Positions 8,663-17,371 of a stretch of 64,000 nt of DNA are shown in pieces. The stretch is from contig NZ_CP108088.1 of NCBI RefSeq assembly GCF_036192275.1, positions 6,201,501-6,265,500 on the forward strand, in the 5' to 3' direction. The position numbers and the translations under genes are program-made. The stretch's first letter is position 1; every line of letters begins with the position of its first letter. A model generated the notes under the pieces. It was not told where the DNA came from. It made no database searches and saw nothing but the letters and a program-made list of their open reading frames with translations. Origin of the DNA: Streptomyces sp. NBC_00250 (GTDB lineage Bacteria; Actinomycetota; Actinomycetes; Streptomycetales; Streptomycetaceae).

Positions 8663-8690
8663 GCTGAGCCGGTGGCTTCGGCTGCTCAGC
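8663..8690. terminator. hairpin between convergent genes
   Basis: GCTGAGC (8663-8669) pairs with GCTCAGC (8684-8690) around a 14-nt loop. It sits between the plus-strand cutA fusion and the minus-strand response regulator, so it could end transcription from both sides. No T-run, as usual in high-GC actinobacteria. Confidence 0.45.
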
Positions 8691-9342
8691 GGCCCGGACT
8701 CACCAGGCCCGACTCGTAGGCGATGATGACCAGCTGGGCCCGGTCCCGTGCGGACAGCTTTCCCATGATCCGGCTGACATGGGTCTTCGCCGTGAGGGGC
8801 GAGAGTCCCAGCGTCTCCGCGATCTCGGTGTTGTTCAGGCCCCGGCCCGTCAGCGTCAGCACCTGGCGTTCACGGTCCGAGAGCCCCTCCGGGCCGGCCG
8901 TCGCCAGGGGTTCCGGCACGGCCAGCGCCCGGGCGATCAACCGGGACGTCGGGCCCGGCGACAGCAGGGCCTCGCCCGCCGCGACCGTACGGATCGCGGT
9001 GAGGAGCTCCGCCGGGTGGATGTCCTTGACGACGAAGCCCGACGCGCCCGCCCGCAGCGCCTCCATGACGTGCTCGTCGGTGTCGTACGTGGTGAGGACC
9101 AGCACCTTGACTCCGGCCAGGTCCTCGTCGGCGGCGATCAGCCGGGTCGCGCCGATCCCGTCGAGCTCGGGCATCCGGACGTCCATGACCACCAGGTCGG
9201 CCCGCGACGAGCGAGCCAGCTCGACCGCCTCCCGGCCGTTGGCCGCCTGGCCCACGACCTCCATGTCCGGCGCCGATTCGAGCAGCATCGCGAACGACGC
9301 CCGGACGAGCGTCTGATCGTCCGCGAGCAGCACCCGGATCAC
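8686..9342 (-). CDS. NarL/FixJ-type response regulator
   Basis: 218 residues, GTG start at 9340-9342 overlapping the kinase stop (GTGA). Receiver domain 1-120 with acidic pair D8-D9, phospho-acceptor D54 in 'VVMDVRMPE', switch T84 and K106 ('FVVKD'). A LuxR-type helix-turn-helix fills the C-terminus ('LSDRERQVLTLTGRGLNNTEIAETLGLS...KTHVSRIMGKL'). Cognate partner of the histidine kinase immediately upstream. The same strand also carries an MMPL transporter, so transporter expression is a likely target. Confidence 0.95.
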   Translation of the reverse strand: MIRVLLADDQTLVRASFAMLLESAPDMEVVGQAANGREAVELARSSRADLVVMDVRMPELDGIGATRLIAADEDLAGVKVLVLTTYDTDEHVMEALRAGASGFVVKDIHPAELLTAIRTVAAGEALLSPGPTSRLIARALAVPEPLATAGPEGLSDRERQVLTLTGRGLNNTEIAETLGLSPLTAKTHVSRIMGKLSARDRAQLVIIAYESGLVSPGR

Positions 9343-10514
9343 ACCGTCACCTTTCGCACCGAGAGCGGCAGCGCCGCCTCGACCTCGAAGCCCCCGCCGG
9401 CGCGCGGGCCCGCGACCAGTGTGCCGCCCACGCTCCTCGCCCGCTCCCGCATCCCCAGGATCCCGTAGCCGGAGCCGCTCGTTCCTCCCCCTACGCCCTG
9501 CGGGGCGTGGGAGGACCCCCGGGGAGCGGCGCCGCCGTTGGTCACCCGTACCGTCAACACCTCCTCGTCGAGACCGACATCGACCCGCACGTCCGCGCCC
9601 GGACCGCCGTGCCGTACGGCGTTGGTCAAGGACTCCTGCACGATCCGGTACGCCGCCGCGCCCACGGCCGCCGGGATCTTCGCCGCCGCCGTCCGTACCG
9701 ACAGGTCCGCGCCCGAGGACCGTACGAGGTCGGGCAGCGAGGCCAGGTCGGGCAGCGGGCCCTCCGGTGCGGCCCGCAGCACGTCCAGCGTCGTGCGCAC
9801 CTCGGTCCGGGCCTCCCGGCAGGTCTCGGCTATGCCGTCGAGCGCCTGCACGAGCGCCTCCCGGTCGAGCCGGTCGGGGTCGGCGACCAGGACGTGCGCG
9901 GCGACCGACGTCTGCACGCCGATGAGGGTGATCGAGTGGGCGAGGAGGTCGTGCAGGTCCCGGGCGATGCGCAGCCGTTCCTCGGAGACCTTCCGCTCGG
10001 CCTCGTGCTCCGCCCGCTCCAGCACGCCCGCCACCAGCTGCCGGTAGAGCCGGATGCTCGTGCCGAAGACCAGCATCGCGATCACCCAGCCGGAGACCCG
10101 CAGCAGTTCCACGATCTCGTGCGGGTTGACGAGGAGCTGGATGGTGAGGGTGACGGAGGTGACCGAGAGCCCCACGATCACCGTGCGCACCGGCCGGCCG
10201 GTGGAGGCGACGGTGTAGAGCGCGGTCATCGAGGCCGGTATGGGCGCCAGATGCATGTAGTCGAGCCCGTGGTACGGGGCGACGCAGGCCACCACGGCGA
10301 GCAGCACCGGCAGGGGCGCCTTGCGACGCCAGGCCAGCGGGACGTGCGCGGCGAGCAGCAGCGTCCAGCCGAGGGCGTCCGGGCGGCGGCCGTCGTCGAC
10401 GCACAGCGCGAGCACCGTGGCGAGTACCGCGAACACCGCGGCGGCCGTCGCGTCGCACCGCACCGGGTACGGCGCCGCCTGAGGGTCGCGGGTGAAGGCC
10501 GCTGCGAAGTCCAT
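9339..10514 (-). CDS. sensor histidine kinase (HisKA_3 type)
   Basis: 391 residues. Of two in-frame ATGs (10523 and 10514) I chose 10514, because AGGGAGG lies 9 nt before it and directly abuts the first. The N-terminal 150 residues contain four or five transmembrane helices with little outside the membrane, suggesting membrane or envelope sensing. The dimerisation helix 'RIARDLHDLLAHSI' (His near residue 190) and the ATPase N-box 'IVQESLTNAVRHG' are intact, as is the 'GYGILGMRERA' G-box. Partner of the response regulator with which it overlaps by 4 bp. Confidence 0.93.
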   Translation of the reverse strand: MDFAAAFTRDPQAAPYPVRCDATAAAVFAVLATVLALCVDDGRRPDALGWTLLLAAHVPLAWRRKAPLPVLLAVVACVAPYHGLDYMHLAPIPASMTALYTVASTGRPVRTVIVGLSVTSVTLTIQLLVNPHEIVELLRVSGWVIAMLVFGTSIRLYRQLVAGVLERAEHEAERKVSEERLRIARDLHDLLAHSITLIGVQTSVAAHVLVADPDRLDREALVQALDGIAETCREARTEVRTTLDVLRAAPEGPLPDLASLPDLVRSSGADLSVRTAAAKIPAAVGAAAYRIVQESLTNAVRHGGPGADVRVDVGLDEEVLTVRVTNGGAAPRGSSHAPQGVGGGTSGSGYGILGMRERARSVGGTLVAGPRAGGGFEVEAALPLSVRKVTV

Positions 10515-10578
10515 GGTGTCCATCCTCCCTGCGGGAAGGGGCTCCTGACAGTGCGTGGAGCCCCTCGGCCGTCCTCGA

Positions 10579-12645
10579 TCAGACCCGTACGGGCTCCCGC
10601 CCGGATCCTGAACCCGCCGTCGGCGCAGGCGTCCTGGCCAGCGGGCCGGGCCACCACACCTTCCGGCCGAGCAGCACGCTCGCGCTGGTGACGAGATAGG
10701 TGCGGACGAGGAAGGTGTCGAGCAGGACACCGACCGCGATCACGAAGCCGAGCTCGGCCAGTTGCACCATCGGCATGTTGACGAGCACCGCGAAGGTCGC
10801 GGCGAGGACGAGTCCCGCCGAGGCGATCACCCCGCCGGTCGTCCGCAGGGCCGTGAGGGCCGCGGCACCCGGCTCGGCACCGTCCAGGCACTCCTCACGC
10901 ATCCGGTGCATCAGGAAGATGCCGTAGTCGACGCCGAGGGCGACGAGGAAGACGAAGGAGAGCAGGGCGAGGCCGGGGTCGGTGCCCCCGAAGCCGAAGA
11001 GGCCCTCGAAGACGAGACCGCCGATACCGAGGGCCGCGCCCCAGACGGCGACCACGGCGGCGACCAGGACCAGGGGTGCGACGAGGCTGCGCAGCAGCAC
11101 GACCAGCACGATCAGGACGACGACGATGACGAGCGGGACGACGATGTTCCGGTCGCGCGCGCTGGTGTCGCTCATGTCGAGCTGTTCCGTGCTGGGCCCG
11201 CCGACGTACACGCCGTCGCCGAGCGCGGTCCGCAGTTCCTCGATGGTCGCGGTCTCGGCCGCGGACTGCGGCGGGTGCGCGGCGATGACGGAGATCTCCG
11301 TCCAGCCGCCGCCGCTGCGGCCGCGTTCGGCCTTCGCGACGCCGTCGGTCGCGAGCGCGGTCCGCAGCGCCCGGGGGACCAGGTCCGTCGGGGCGACCAC
11401 GGTGACGGGCTGGGTTCCCAGCTCCGGGTACGCGGCGGCCAGCGTCTTCATCGCGGCGACCGCCTCCGGGGTGGAACTGAACGAGTCCTCCTGCTTGAGG
11501 GCTCCGGGCAGGTTCAGCGCACCGAGCGCCAGAGCGGCCAGGGCGGCGGCGCCCGCGAGGAGGACGGCGAGGGGGCGCCGTCCGGCGGAGGAGCCCATGG
11601 CGGCGAAGAGCGAACGGCGCGCGGCCTTCGGCTCGCTTCCGTACGCCGGGATCAGGGGCCAGAACACCCGGCGCCCGAGGACGACGAGCAGGGCGGGGAG
11701 CAGCGTCATCATCGCGATGAGCGCGCACAGGACACCGACGGCGGCCGTGGGCCCCATGCCCCGGCTGCTGTTCATGTCGGCGGCGAGCAGACAGAGCATG
11801 CCGAGGGCGACGGTCCCCGAGGACGCGAGGACGGCGGGGCCGCAGCCGCGCAGCGCGGCGGCCATGGCGTCGTACGGGCGGGGGACGCGGCGCAGTTCCT
11901 CGCGGTAGCGGGAGACGAGGAGCAGCGCGTAGTCGGTGCCCGCGCCGAAGACGAGGATCGTCATGACGCCCGTGCTCTGGCCGGAGACGCTGATGTCGAA
12001 GCCCTGGTGCAGGGCGTAGGTGACGGCCATGGAGAGGAAGTCGGCGACACCGGCGACGGCCAGCGGGACGAGCCAGAGGAACGGGCTGCGGTAGATGACG
12101 ATCAGGAGGATCGCGACGACGGCGACGGTCGTGTAGAGGAGCGGGCCGTCGAGGGAGTTGTAGACCTCGCTCGCGTCGGTGGCGAGCGCGCCCGGGCCGC
12201 CGACCTCGCCGCTCACGGTCGCGCGGACGTCGTGGACGAAGGCGTCTCTGGCCGCCTCGTCCGTACCGGGCTCCGTGCTCGACACGGCGTACAGGAGGGT
12301 GGTGCCGTCCTCGGAGGGGACGGGCCGCGGCGGCGAGGCGAGCGGGTGGTCGGCGGCGACCTGCCGCACTTCGCGGGCGGCGGTGGCCTTGTCCGCGGCG
12401 GTCAGTCCGCCGTCACGGTGGTAGACGAGCACGAGGTCGGTGGAGCCGCCACCGGGCATCTGCTCCATGATGTTCGCGACCTGCGTCGAGTCGGCGCTCG
12501 CGGGCAGGTAGTCGACGGCGCGGTCGCGCTGTACGTCGCCGAGCTTTCCGGCGAGCGGTGCGGCCAGGGCGAGCACGATCACCCACAGGGCCAGCACCCC
12601 CCAGCCGACGAACCTCTTACGGCCCTCCATCGGGTCCCCCTTCAT
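10579..12645 (-). CDS. MMPL family RND-type transporter
   Basis: About 688 residues. Two ATGs are possible: 12645 (GAGG 4 nt upstream) or 12630 (AGGGGG 5 nt upstream); they differ by five residues. Two repeats, each a large extracellular loop plus a multi-helix bundle: 'GQSTGVMTILVFGAGTDYALLLVSRYREEL' in repeat one and 'FVFLVALGVDYGIFLMHRMREE' in repeat two carry the Asp-Tyr pairs of the proton relay typical of MmpL proteins. These export lipids or lipid-like compounds, or toxic amphiphiles. It lies 64 bp upstream of the kinase gene on the same strand, probably forming an MMPL-kinase-regulator operon. Confidence 0.93.
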   Translation of the reverse strand: MKGDPMEGRKRFVGWGVLALWVIVLALAAPLAGKLGDVQRDRAVDYLPASADSTQVANIMEQMPGGGSTDLVLVYHRDGGLTAADKATAAREVRQVAADHPLASPPRPVPSEDGTTLLYAVSSTEPGTDEAARDAFVHDVRATVSGEVGGPGALATDASEVYNSLDGPLLYTTVAVVAILLIVIYRSPFLWLVPLAVAGVADFLSMAVTYALHQGFDISVSGQSTGVMTILVFGAGTDYALLLVSRYREELRRVPRPYDAMAAALRGCGPAVLASSGTVALGMLCLLAADMNSSRGMGPTAAVGVLCALIAMMTLLPALLVVLGRRVFWPLIPAYGSEPKAARRSLFAAMGSSAGRRPLAVLLAGAAALAALALGALNLPGALKQEDSFSSTPEAVAAMKTLAAAYPELGTQPVTVVAPTDLVPRALRTALATDGVAKAERGRSGGGWTEISVIAAHPPQSAAETATIEELRTALGDGVYVGGPSTEQLDMSDTSARDRNIVVPLVIVVVLIVLVVLLRSLVAPLVLVAAVVAVWGAALGIGGLVFEGLFGFGGTDPGLALLSFVFLVALGVDYGIFLMHRMREECLDGAEPGAAALTALRTTGGVIASAGLVLAATFAVLVNMPMVQLAELGFVIAVGVLLDTFLVRTYLVTSASVLLGRKVWWPGPLARTPAPTAGSGSGREPVRV

Positions 12646-12749
12646 CGATCCTCTTCGGGTCGATCCCAGATTCCCGCCGCGCGGAGGGCGATGCGTCGCG
12701 CTGACGGCCGAGGTGGGGGGTACTGCCGGGGGCGGTGCGCCGGGCCGGT

Positions 12750-12813
12750 TACTCCCGGGGGAGTACGGGCGCGTACACCGCGCCCGGAGAGCCGCGCCCG
12801 GCCCGCGGGCCGG
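12750..12813. other. two palindromes downstream of nitrate reductase
   Basis: The gap between the MMPL start and the nitrate reductase stop holds two perfect dyads: TACTCCC-GG-GGGAGTA (12750-12765) and CCGGCCCG-CGGGCCGG (12798-12813). The second lies 22 bp beyond the nitrate reductase stop and may act as its terminator; the first lies about 105 bp before the MMPL start and could be an operator. Neither assignment is proven. Confidence 0.35.
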
Positions 12814-12834
12814 CAGGGCTCCTCCGGACACCCC

Positions 12835-14943
12835 CTAGGTGTCGTTGCCCGCGCGCTCCAGACGGACCGCGCACACCTTGAACTCGGGCATCCGGGAGAT
12901 CGGGTCGAGGGCCGGGTTCACCAGGGTGTTGGCCCGGCCCTCGCCCGCCCAGTGGAACGGCATGAAGACGGTGTCCGGCCGGATGGCGGTGGTGATCCGG
13001 GCCGGTGCGACGGCCCGGCCGCGCCGCGAGACCACCGCGATCCGCTCGCCCTCCGCCACCCCGAGCCGCTCGGCGACCCGGGGGTGGAGCTCCACGAAGG
13101 GGCCGGGGGCCGCCGCGTTCAGCTCGTCGACCCGCCGGGTCTGGGCGCCCGACTGGTACTGGGACACGACCCGGCCGGTGGTGAGGACGACGGGGTACTC
13201 GGCGTCCGTCTCCTCGGCCGCCGCGCGGTGCACCACCGGCACGAACCGGGCCCGCCCGTCGGGGGTCGCGAACCGGTCCAGGAACAGCCGGGGCGTCCCC
13301 GGGTGGGACTCGGTGCCCTCCGGGGTCTCGGGGCAGGGCCAGAAGACTCCCTGCTCGTCCTCGATCCGCCGGTAGTCGATGCCCGAGTAGTCGGCGGGAC
13401 CGCCGGCCGAGGCCCGGCGCAGCTCGTCGAAGACCTCCTCCGGCTCGGCGGGGAATCCCTTCTCCCAGCCGAGGAGTCCGGCGAGCGCGTGCAGCACCTC
13501 CAGGTCGCTGCGGACCCCGGCGGGCGGGGTGAGGGCGCGTCGGCGGAGCAGTACCCGGCCCTCCAGGTTGGTCATGGTGCCGGTCTCCTCCGCCCACTGG
13601 GTGACGGGCAGGACGACATCGGCGAGCGCGGCGGTCTCGGAGAGCACCACGTCCGCGACGGCGAGGAAGTCGAGCGAGCGCAGCCGTCCCTCGATGTGGG
13701 CGGCGCGGGGCGCGGAGACCACCGGGTTGGAGCCCATGAGGAGCAGGGACTTCACGTCGCCGCCGAGTGCGTCGAGGAGCTCGTACGCGCTCCGCCCGGG
13801 ACCGGGCAGCGACTCGGGGGGCACGCCCCAGACCCCGGCCACGTGCGCGCGTGCCGCCGGGTCGTCGAGCTTGCGGTAGCCGGGGAGCTGGTCGGCCTTC
13901 TGGCCGTGCTCGCGGCCGCCCTGGCCGTTGCCCTGGCCGGTGAGGCAGCCGTAGCCGCTGAGCGGCCGGCCCGCCTTGCCGGTGGCCAGGCAGAGGTTGA
14001 TCCAGGCGCCGACGGTGTCGGTGCCCTTGGACTGCTGCTCGGGGCCGCGCGCGGTCAGCACCATGCCGGTGTCGGCGTCGGAGAACAGGGCGACGGCCTC
14101 CCGGAGCCGGGGCACCGACACGCCGGTGATGCGCTCGACCTGCTCGGGCCAGTGGGACATGGCCCCGGCGCGCGCGGCCTCCCAGCCGGAGGTGCGAGTT
14201 GCCACGAACTCCTGGTCGACGCGTCCTTCGGCCACCACGAGGTGCAGCATGCCGAGGGCGAGCGCCAGGTCGGTGCCGGGGCGCGGCGCGAGGTGGAGGT
14301 CGGCCTGTTCGGCGGTCCGGGTGCGGCGCGGATCGATGACGATCAGCTTTCCGCCGTTCTCCTTCAGCTCGGTGAGGTAGCGCAGCGCGGGGGGCATGGT
14401 CTCGGCCAGGTTGGAGCCGACGAGGATCACGCAGCCGGTCTTCGGGATGTCCTCCAGGGGGAAGGGGAGTCCCCGGTCGAGGCCGAAGGCCCTGCCGTGC
14501 GCGGCGGCCGCCGACGACATGCAGAAGCGGCCGTTGTAGTCGATCTGGGAGGTGCCGAGGACGAGCCGGGCGAACTTCCCCAGCGTGTACGCCTTCTCGT
14601 TGGTGAGGCCGCCGCCGCCGAAGACCCCCACGGCATCGGGACCGTGGTCGGCGCGGGTCCGGCGCAGCCCGTCGGCGACGGCGGCGAGTGCCTCCTCCCA
14701 GGACGCGGGCGTCAGGACCCCCGTGTCAGGGCATCGGACCAGGGGCTCGGTGAGCCGGACCCGGGAGGAGAGTACGGAGGGGGCGGTGCGGCCCTTGCCG
14801 CACAGCGCGCCCCGGTTGACGGGGAAGTCGGTCCGGTCGACCACCTCGGCGGGCAGCTCCGGGACGCCGGTGGGGCGGAGCGACATGCCGCACTGCAGGG
14901 CGCAGTAGGGGCAGTGGGTGGGTACGGCGGTGACCTCGGACAT
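12835..14943 (-). CDS. nasC: molybdopterin oxidoreductase, assimilatory nitrate reductase type
   Basis: 702 residues from ATG 14943. N-terminal [4Fe-4S] site: 'HCPYCALQCGMSL' then 'GALCGKGRT' (four Cys, with the conserved Lys after the last). The central domain binds the bis-MGD cofactor ('FGGGGLTNEKAYTLGKFAR', 'DYNGRFCMSSAAAA'), and the C-terminal dinucleotide-binding domain begins near 'YPVVLTTGRVVSQYQSGAQTRR'. Length and the absence of extra iron-sulfur domains fit single-subunit assimilatory NasC/NasA rather than a large formate dehydrogenase, though sequence alone cannot settle the substrate. A sirohydrochlorin chelatase and a NarK transporter in the window support nitrate assimilation. 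Confidence 0.85.
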   Translation of the reverse strand: MSEVTAVPTHCPYCALQCGMSLRPTGVPELPAEVVDRTDFPVNRGALCGKGRTAPSVLSSRVRLTEPLVRCPDTGVLTPASWEEALAAVADGLRRTRADHGPDAVGVFGGGGLTNEKAYTLGKFARLVLGTSQIDYNGRFCMSSAAAAHGRAFGLDRGLPFPLEDIPKTGCVILVGSNLAETMPPALRYLTELKENGGKLIVIDPRRTRTAEQADLHLAPRPGTDLALALGMLHLVVAEGRVDQEFVATRTSGWEAARAGAMSHWPEQVERITGVSVPRLREAVALFSDADTGMVLTARGPEQQSKGTDTVGAWINLCLATGKAGRPLSGYGCLTGQGNGQGGREHGQKADQLPGYRKLDDPAARAHVAGVWGVPPESLPGPGRSAYELLDALGGDVKSLLLMGSNPVVSAPRAAHIEGRLRSLDFLAVADVVLSETAALADVVLPVTQWAEETGTMTNLEGRVLLRRRALTPPAGVRSDLEVLHALAGLLGWEKGFPAEPEEVFDELRRASAGGPADYSGIDYRRIEDEQGVFWPCPETPEGTESHPGTPRLFLDRFATPDGRARFVPVVHRAAAEETDAEYPVVLTTGRVVSQYQSGAQTRRVDELNAAAPGPFVELHPRVAERLGVAEGERIAVVSRRGRAVAPARITTAIRPDTVFMPFHWAGEGRANTLVNPALDPISRMPEFKVCAVRLERAGNDT

Positions 14944-14954
14944 ACGGTCAGCGT

Positions 14955-14992
14955 GCGTCGGCCGTGTTACGCGGGGCGGCACCGCTCATTAC
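14955..14992 (-). promoter_or_regulatory. partial GlnR-like site upstream of nitrate reductase
   Basis: On the minus strand GTAAT (14988-14992) and GTAAC (14966-14970) are exactly 22 bp apart, the spacing of the two a-sites in the GlnR consensus (gTnAc-n6-GaAAc repeated). The b-sites between and after them (TGCCG and GACGC) are poor matches. Seen: the spaced a-sites. Inferred: nitrogen control. Confidence 0.35.
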
Positions 14993-15018
14993 GGGCGCGG
15001 TGCCATGCCCTCCGTTCG

Positions 15019-15705
15019 CTACGGCCTCCGAGGTGAGGCCAGAGCCTCGGTGACGCCCTTCTCCTCCGGGCCGAGGAACTGCGGATCGGGCCGCAGGGCG
15101 GCGTCGAGGGAGGCCTTGCCGGCGGCGAACAGTTCGCGGGTGGTGCCGTAGTACCAGGTGCGGTCGTGGGGTTCGGGGACCCCGACGCCGTACGCGTCGA
15201 CGCCCGCCCGCCCGCACAGTGCGACGGCCCGCTTGATGTGGAAGTCCTGGGTGACGAGGACGGCCCGGTCGACGCCGAAGACCTTCTTGGCCCGGACACA
15301 GGAGTCCCAGGTGTCGAAGCCCGCGTAGTCGCTGACGATCCGCCCGTCCGGCACCCCGCGCGCGGCGAGGTACGCGCGCATGGCGCTGGGTTCGTCGTAT
15401 GCGGTCCTGCTGTTGTCGCCGGTGACGAGCAGGACCCGGACCTTGCCCGTCCGGTACAGCTCGGCGGCCGTGTCGAGCCGGTGCGCGAGGTACGGGGTGG
15501 GGCGCCCCTTCCACAGCCCGGCGCCGAAGACGACGGCGACGTCCCGGGCGGGCACGTCGGCGGTGGTACGGAGCTTCCCGGCGGCGGCGGTGTGCATCCA
15601 GGTGACGGGGGTGAGCGCGAGGACGGCGCCCAGCATCGCGGCCTGGACGGTACGGCGGCGGGCCCGGGTGGTGCGGGGGATCAGCCGGGTGAGCCGTGCC
15701 GGCAT
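15019..15705 (-). CDS. YdcF/SanA family (DUF218) membrane-anchored protein
   Basis: 228 residues; ATG 15705 chosen because GGAGG lies 7 nt upstream. An Arg-rich N-terminus leads into one transmembrane helix (about 23-43), so the bulk is outside the membrane. The DUF218 core is clear: 'VAVVFGAGLWKGRPTPYLAHRLDTAAELYRTGKV', 'LLVTGDN', 'YDEPSAMRAYL', 'VLVTQDFHIKRAV'. SanA in E. coli affects the envelope permeability barrier; biochemical role is unsettled. It lies 75 bp upstream of the nitrate reductase gene on the same strand; functional link unclear. Confidence 0.9.
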   Translation of the reverse strand: MPARLTRLIPRTTRARRRTVQAAMLGAVLALTPVTWMHTAAAGKLRTTADVPARDVAVVFGAGLWKGRPTPYLAHRLDTAAELYRTGKVRVLLVTGDNSRTAYDEPSAMRAYLAARGVPDGRIVSDYAGFDTWDSCVRAKKVFGVDRAVLVTQDFHIKRAVALCGRAGVDAYGVGVPEPHDRTWYYGTTRELFAAGKASLDAALRPDPQFLGPEEKGVTEALASPRRP

Positions 15706-15743
15706 GCGGGAACCTCCGGGGTGTGCGGGCGGGTGTCGGTCTG

Positions 15744-16466
15744 TCACCTCGTCCGACGCGCATCGGCGGGATTCGGTTCACCGGACGCCCCGCGTGTTCC
15801 GTACAACACACCGGCCAGGGCCATCCCGAGCAGCATGCCGAGCAGCTGGGCGGCGGCGAAGGCGGGCACGGAGGCGGGGGCGATGCCGGTGAAGGAGTCG
15901 GAGAGGGAGCGGCCGACGGTGGCGGCCGGGTTGGCGAAGGAGCCGGAGGAGGTGAACCAGATCGCCGCGCCGATGTAGCCCGCGACCGCGACGGGGGCGA
16001 GGCCGGGACGGCCGATGTGGCGCAGGCCCTGGACGACGAGGACGAGTCCGGCGGTGGCGACGGCCTCGCCGAGCAGGAGATGGAGCGCCGAACGCGGCTC
16101 CGTGGCCCAGGCGCCGGGCGTCCGCCCGAACATCGCCTCGGCGAGCAGCGCGCCCGCGACGGCTCCGGCGAGCTGGGCGCCGATGTAGGCGAGTGCCTCG
16201 CGTCCCCCGCGCTCGGGGCGCCGGGACCACCACTCGGAGAGGGTCACGACGGGGTTGAAGTGGGCGCCGGAGAGCGGGCCGATGAGGGCGATGAGCAGCC
16301 CGAGACCGATGGCGGAGGCGGCGGCGTTGGCGAGCAGTCGGACGCCGATGTCCTGGCTCAGTGAGTCGGCGCGGATGCCGGAGCCGACGATGACGGCGAC
16401 GAGGGAGCCGGTTCCGATGAACTCGGCGGCGACGCGCCGGGGGAGCGCGGGCGGGGACATTCTCAT
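15744..16466 (-). CDS. MIP/aquaporin family channel
   Basis: 240 residues with six transmembrane helices and the two half-helix pore motifs 'HFNPVVTL' and 'FANPAATVGR'. The second NPA box is intact and the first has Val in place of Ala, seen in divergent actinobacterial MIP proteins, some of them near arsenic genes. No ars gene is present here, so solute (water, glycerol, arsenite) is undetermined. Start ATG 16466 chosen; a second ATG at 16460 is also possible. Transcribed divergently from the next gene across an unusually purine-rich 79-bp gap. Confidence 0.88.
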   Translation of the reverse strand: MRMSPPALPRRVAAEFIGTGSLVAVIVGSGIRADSLSQDIGVRLLANAAASAIGLGLLIALIGPLSGAHFNPVVTLSEWWSRRPERGGREALAYIGAQLAGAVAGALLAEAMFGRTPGAWATEPRSALHLLLGEAVATAGLVLVVQGLRHIGRPGLAPVAVAGYIGAAIWFTSSGSFANPAATVGRSLSDSFTGIAPASVPAFAAAQLLGMLLGMALAGVLYGTRGASGEPNPADARRTR

Positions 16467-16533
16467 AGTGGAAAAGATATTCCGTGAAGCGGAAGAGTGG
16501 AAGAAATAAGGAGAGGAAAAGAAGAACCGACCG

Positions 16534-16539
16534 TACGAT
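16534..16539 (+). promoter_or_regulatory. -10 element, probable leaderless start
   Basis: TACGAT lies 6 nt before the ATG at 16546, with no ribosome binding site between, so transcription likely begins at the start codon. Confidence 0.5.
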
Positions 16540-16545
16540 CCGCGC

Positions 16546-17232
16546 ATGATCATCGATGCCGTCCGCAACAACGCCGAGTGGTGCCAGGCCATGTGTGCCG
16601 CCCACGGCCACCCCGGCAGCTTCGGCCCCCGCGCCTGGACCAGCACCCGCCGCACCCCGCTCTACTACCCGGACGCGGTGACGCTGACCGAGGACGCGGA
16701 CGTCAAGGACGTCCTGAACGGCATCGACCGCACCACCCCCGGTGCCTCGGTGAAGGACAGCTACGCCCGCCTCGACCTCACGGCCGAAGGCTTCCGCCTC
16801 CTCTTCGAGGCCAGTTGGATCCACCGCCCGGCGGGCCTCCCGGGCCTCCCGGTCACCGCGGGACACAGCGCCGTCCGCACCCCGGAGGAGCTCGCCGCCT
16901 GGGCCCTCGCCTGGAGCGACGGCGACGTCGACGAAGCGGCCCTCTTCCGCCCCGAACTCCTCGACGACCCCGCGACCACCGTGCTCGTGTACCGGGCGGC
17001 CGACGGCACGATCCTGGGCGGGGCCGTCCTCAGCGCGAGCGCCCGCGTCACCGGCGTCTCCAACGTCTTCACCACCGGTGACACCCCCCAGTCCTCCGTG
17101 TGGGCGGGCGTCCTCGCCGCCGTCCCCGACGACCGCCCGGTCGTCGGCTACGAGTCCGGAGACGACCTGACCGCCGCCCTCGCCGCCGGCTTCCAGGAGG
17201 CCGGCCCGCTCCGCGTCTGGCTCGACGCCTGA
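16546..17232 (+). CDS. conserved hypothetical protein
   Basis: 228 residues, cytosolic by composition, no signal peptide or transmembrane segment. I do not recognise the family with certainty. The second half ('TTVLVYRAADGTILGGAVLSASARVTGVSNVFTTG', then 'RPVVGYESGDDLTAALAAGFQEAGPLRVWL') resembles a divergent GNAT-like acyltransferase fold ending with a strand in which position is compared with a former state, but the acetyl-CoA loop is not obvious. Followed by a very strong hairpin, so probably monocistronic. Confidence 0.75.
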   Translation: MIIDAVRNNAEWCQAMCAAHGHPGSFGPRAWTSTRRTPLYYPDAVTLTEDADVKDVLNGIDRTTPGASVKDSYARLDLTAEGFRLLFEASWIHRPAGLPGLPVTAGHSAVRTPEELAAWALAWSDGDVDEAALFRPELLDDPATTVLVYRAADGTILGGAVLSASARVTGVSNVFTTGDTPQSSVWAGVLAAVPDDRPVVGYESGDDLTAALAAGFQEAGPLRVWLDA

Positions 17233-17235
17233 CAC

Positions 17236-17280
17236 CGCGCGTGCCCCGCCGGATGCCTGACATCCGGCGGGGCACGCGCG
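17236..17280 (+). terminator. perfect 20-bp stem terminator
   Basis: Left arm 17236-17255 and right arm 17261-17280 pair without mismatch around a 5-nt loop, 3 bp after the stop of the preceding gene. There is no T-run. The stem is strong enough to act from either strand. Confidence 0.8.
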
Positions 17281-17317
17281 TGAGGTCACGGAAACACCCG
17301 CGTGAGAGCACGGAAAA
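17280..17317 (+). promoter_or_regulatory. GlnR-like operator upstream of sirohydrochlorin chelatase
   Basis: Four pentamers occur at exact 11-bp steps: GTGAG (17280), GAAAC (17291), GTGAG (17302) and GAAAA (17313). This matches the GlnR consensus gTnAc-n6-GaAAc-n6-GtnAC-n6-GAAAc except at the last base of three pentamers. A -10-like CAGGAT (17360-17365) sits 6 nt before the downstream ATG. GlnR control of siroheme synthesis would suit nitrite assimilation; this is inference from the motif. Confidence 0.55.
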
Positions 17318-17371
17318 CAGTCGTGACCCCCGCGCAACGGGCAGGCAACCTGCGACCCGCAGGATCGGTGC

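Noticed and set aside
10762..15036. 1424-residue plus-strand frame over MMPL and nitrate reductase
   Set aside because: Low-complexity antisense frame; both minus-strand genes have full family motifs.
15744..16466. Aquaporin as part of an arsenic operon
   Set aside because: No arsR, arsC or other ars gene nearby; solute left open.
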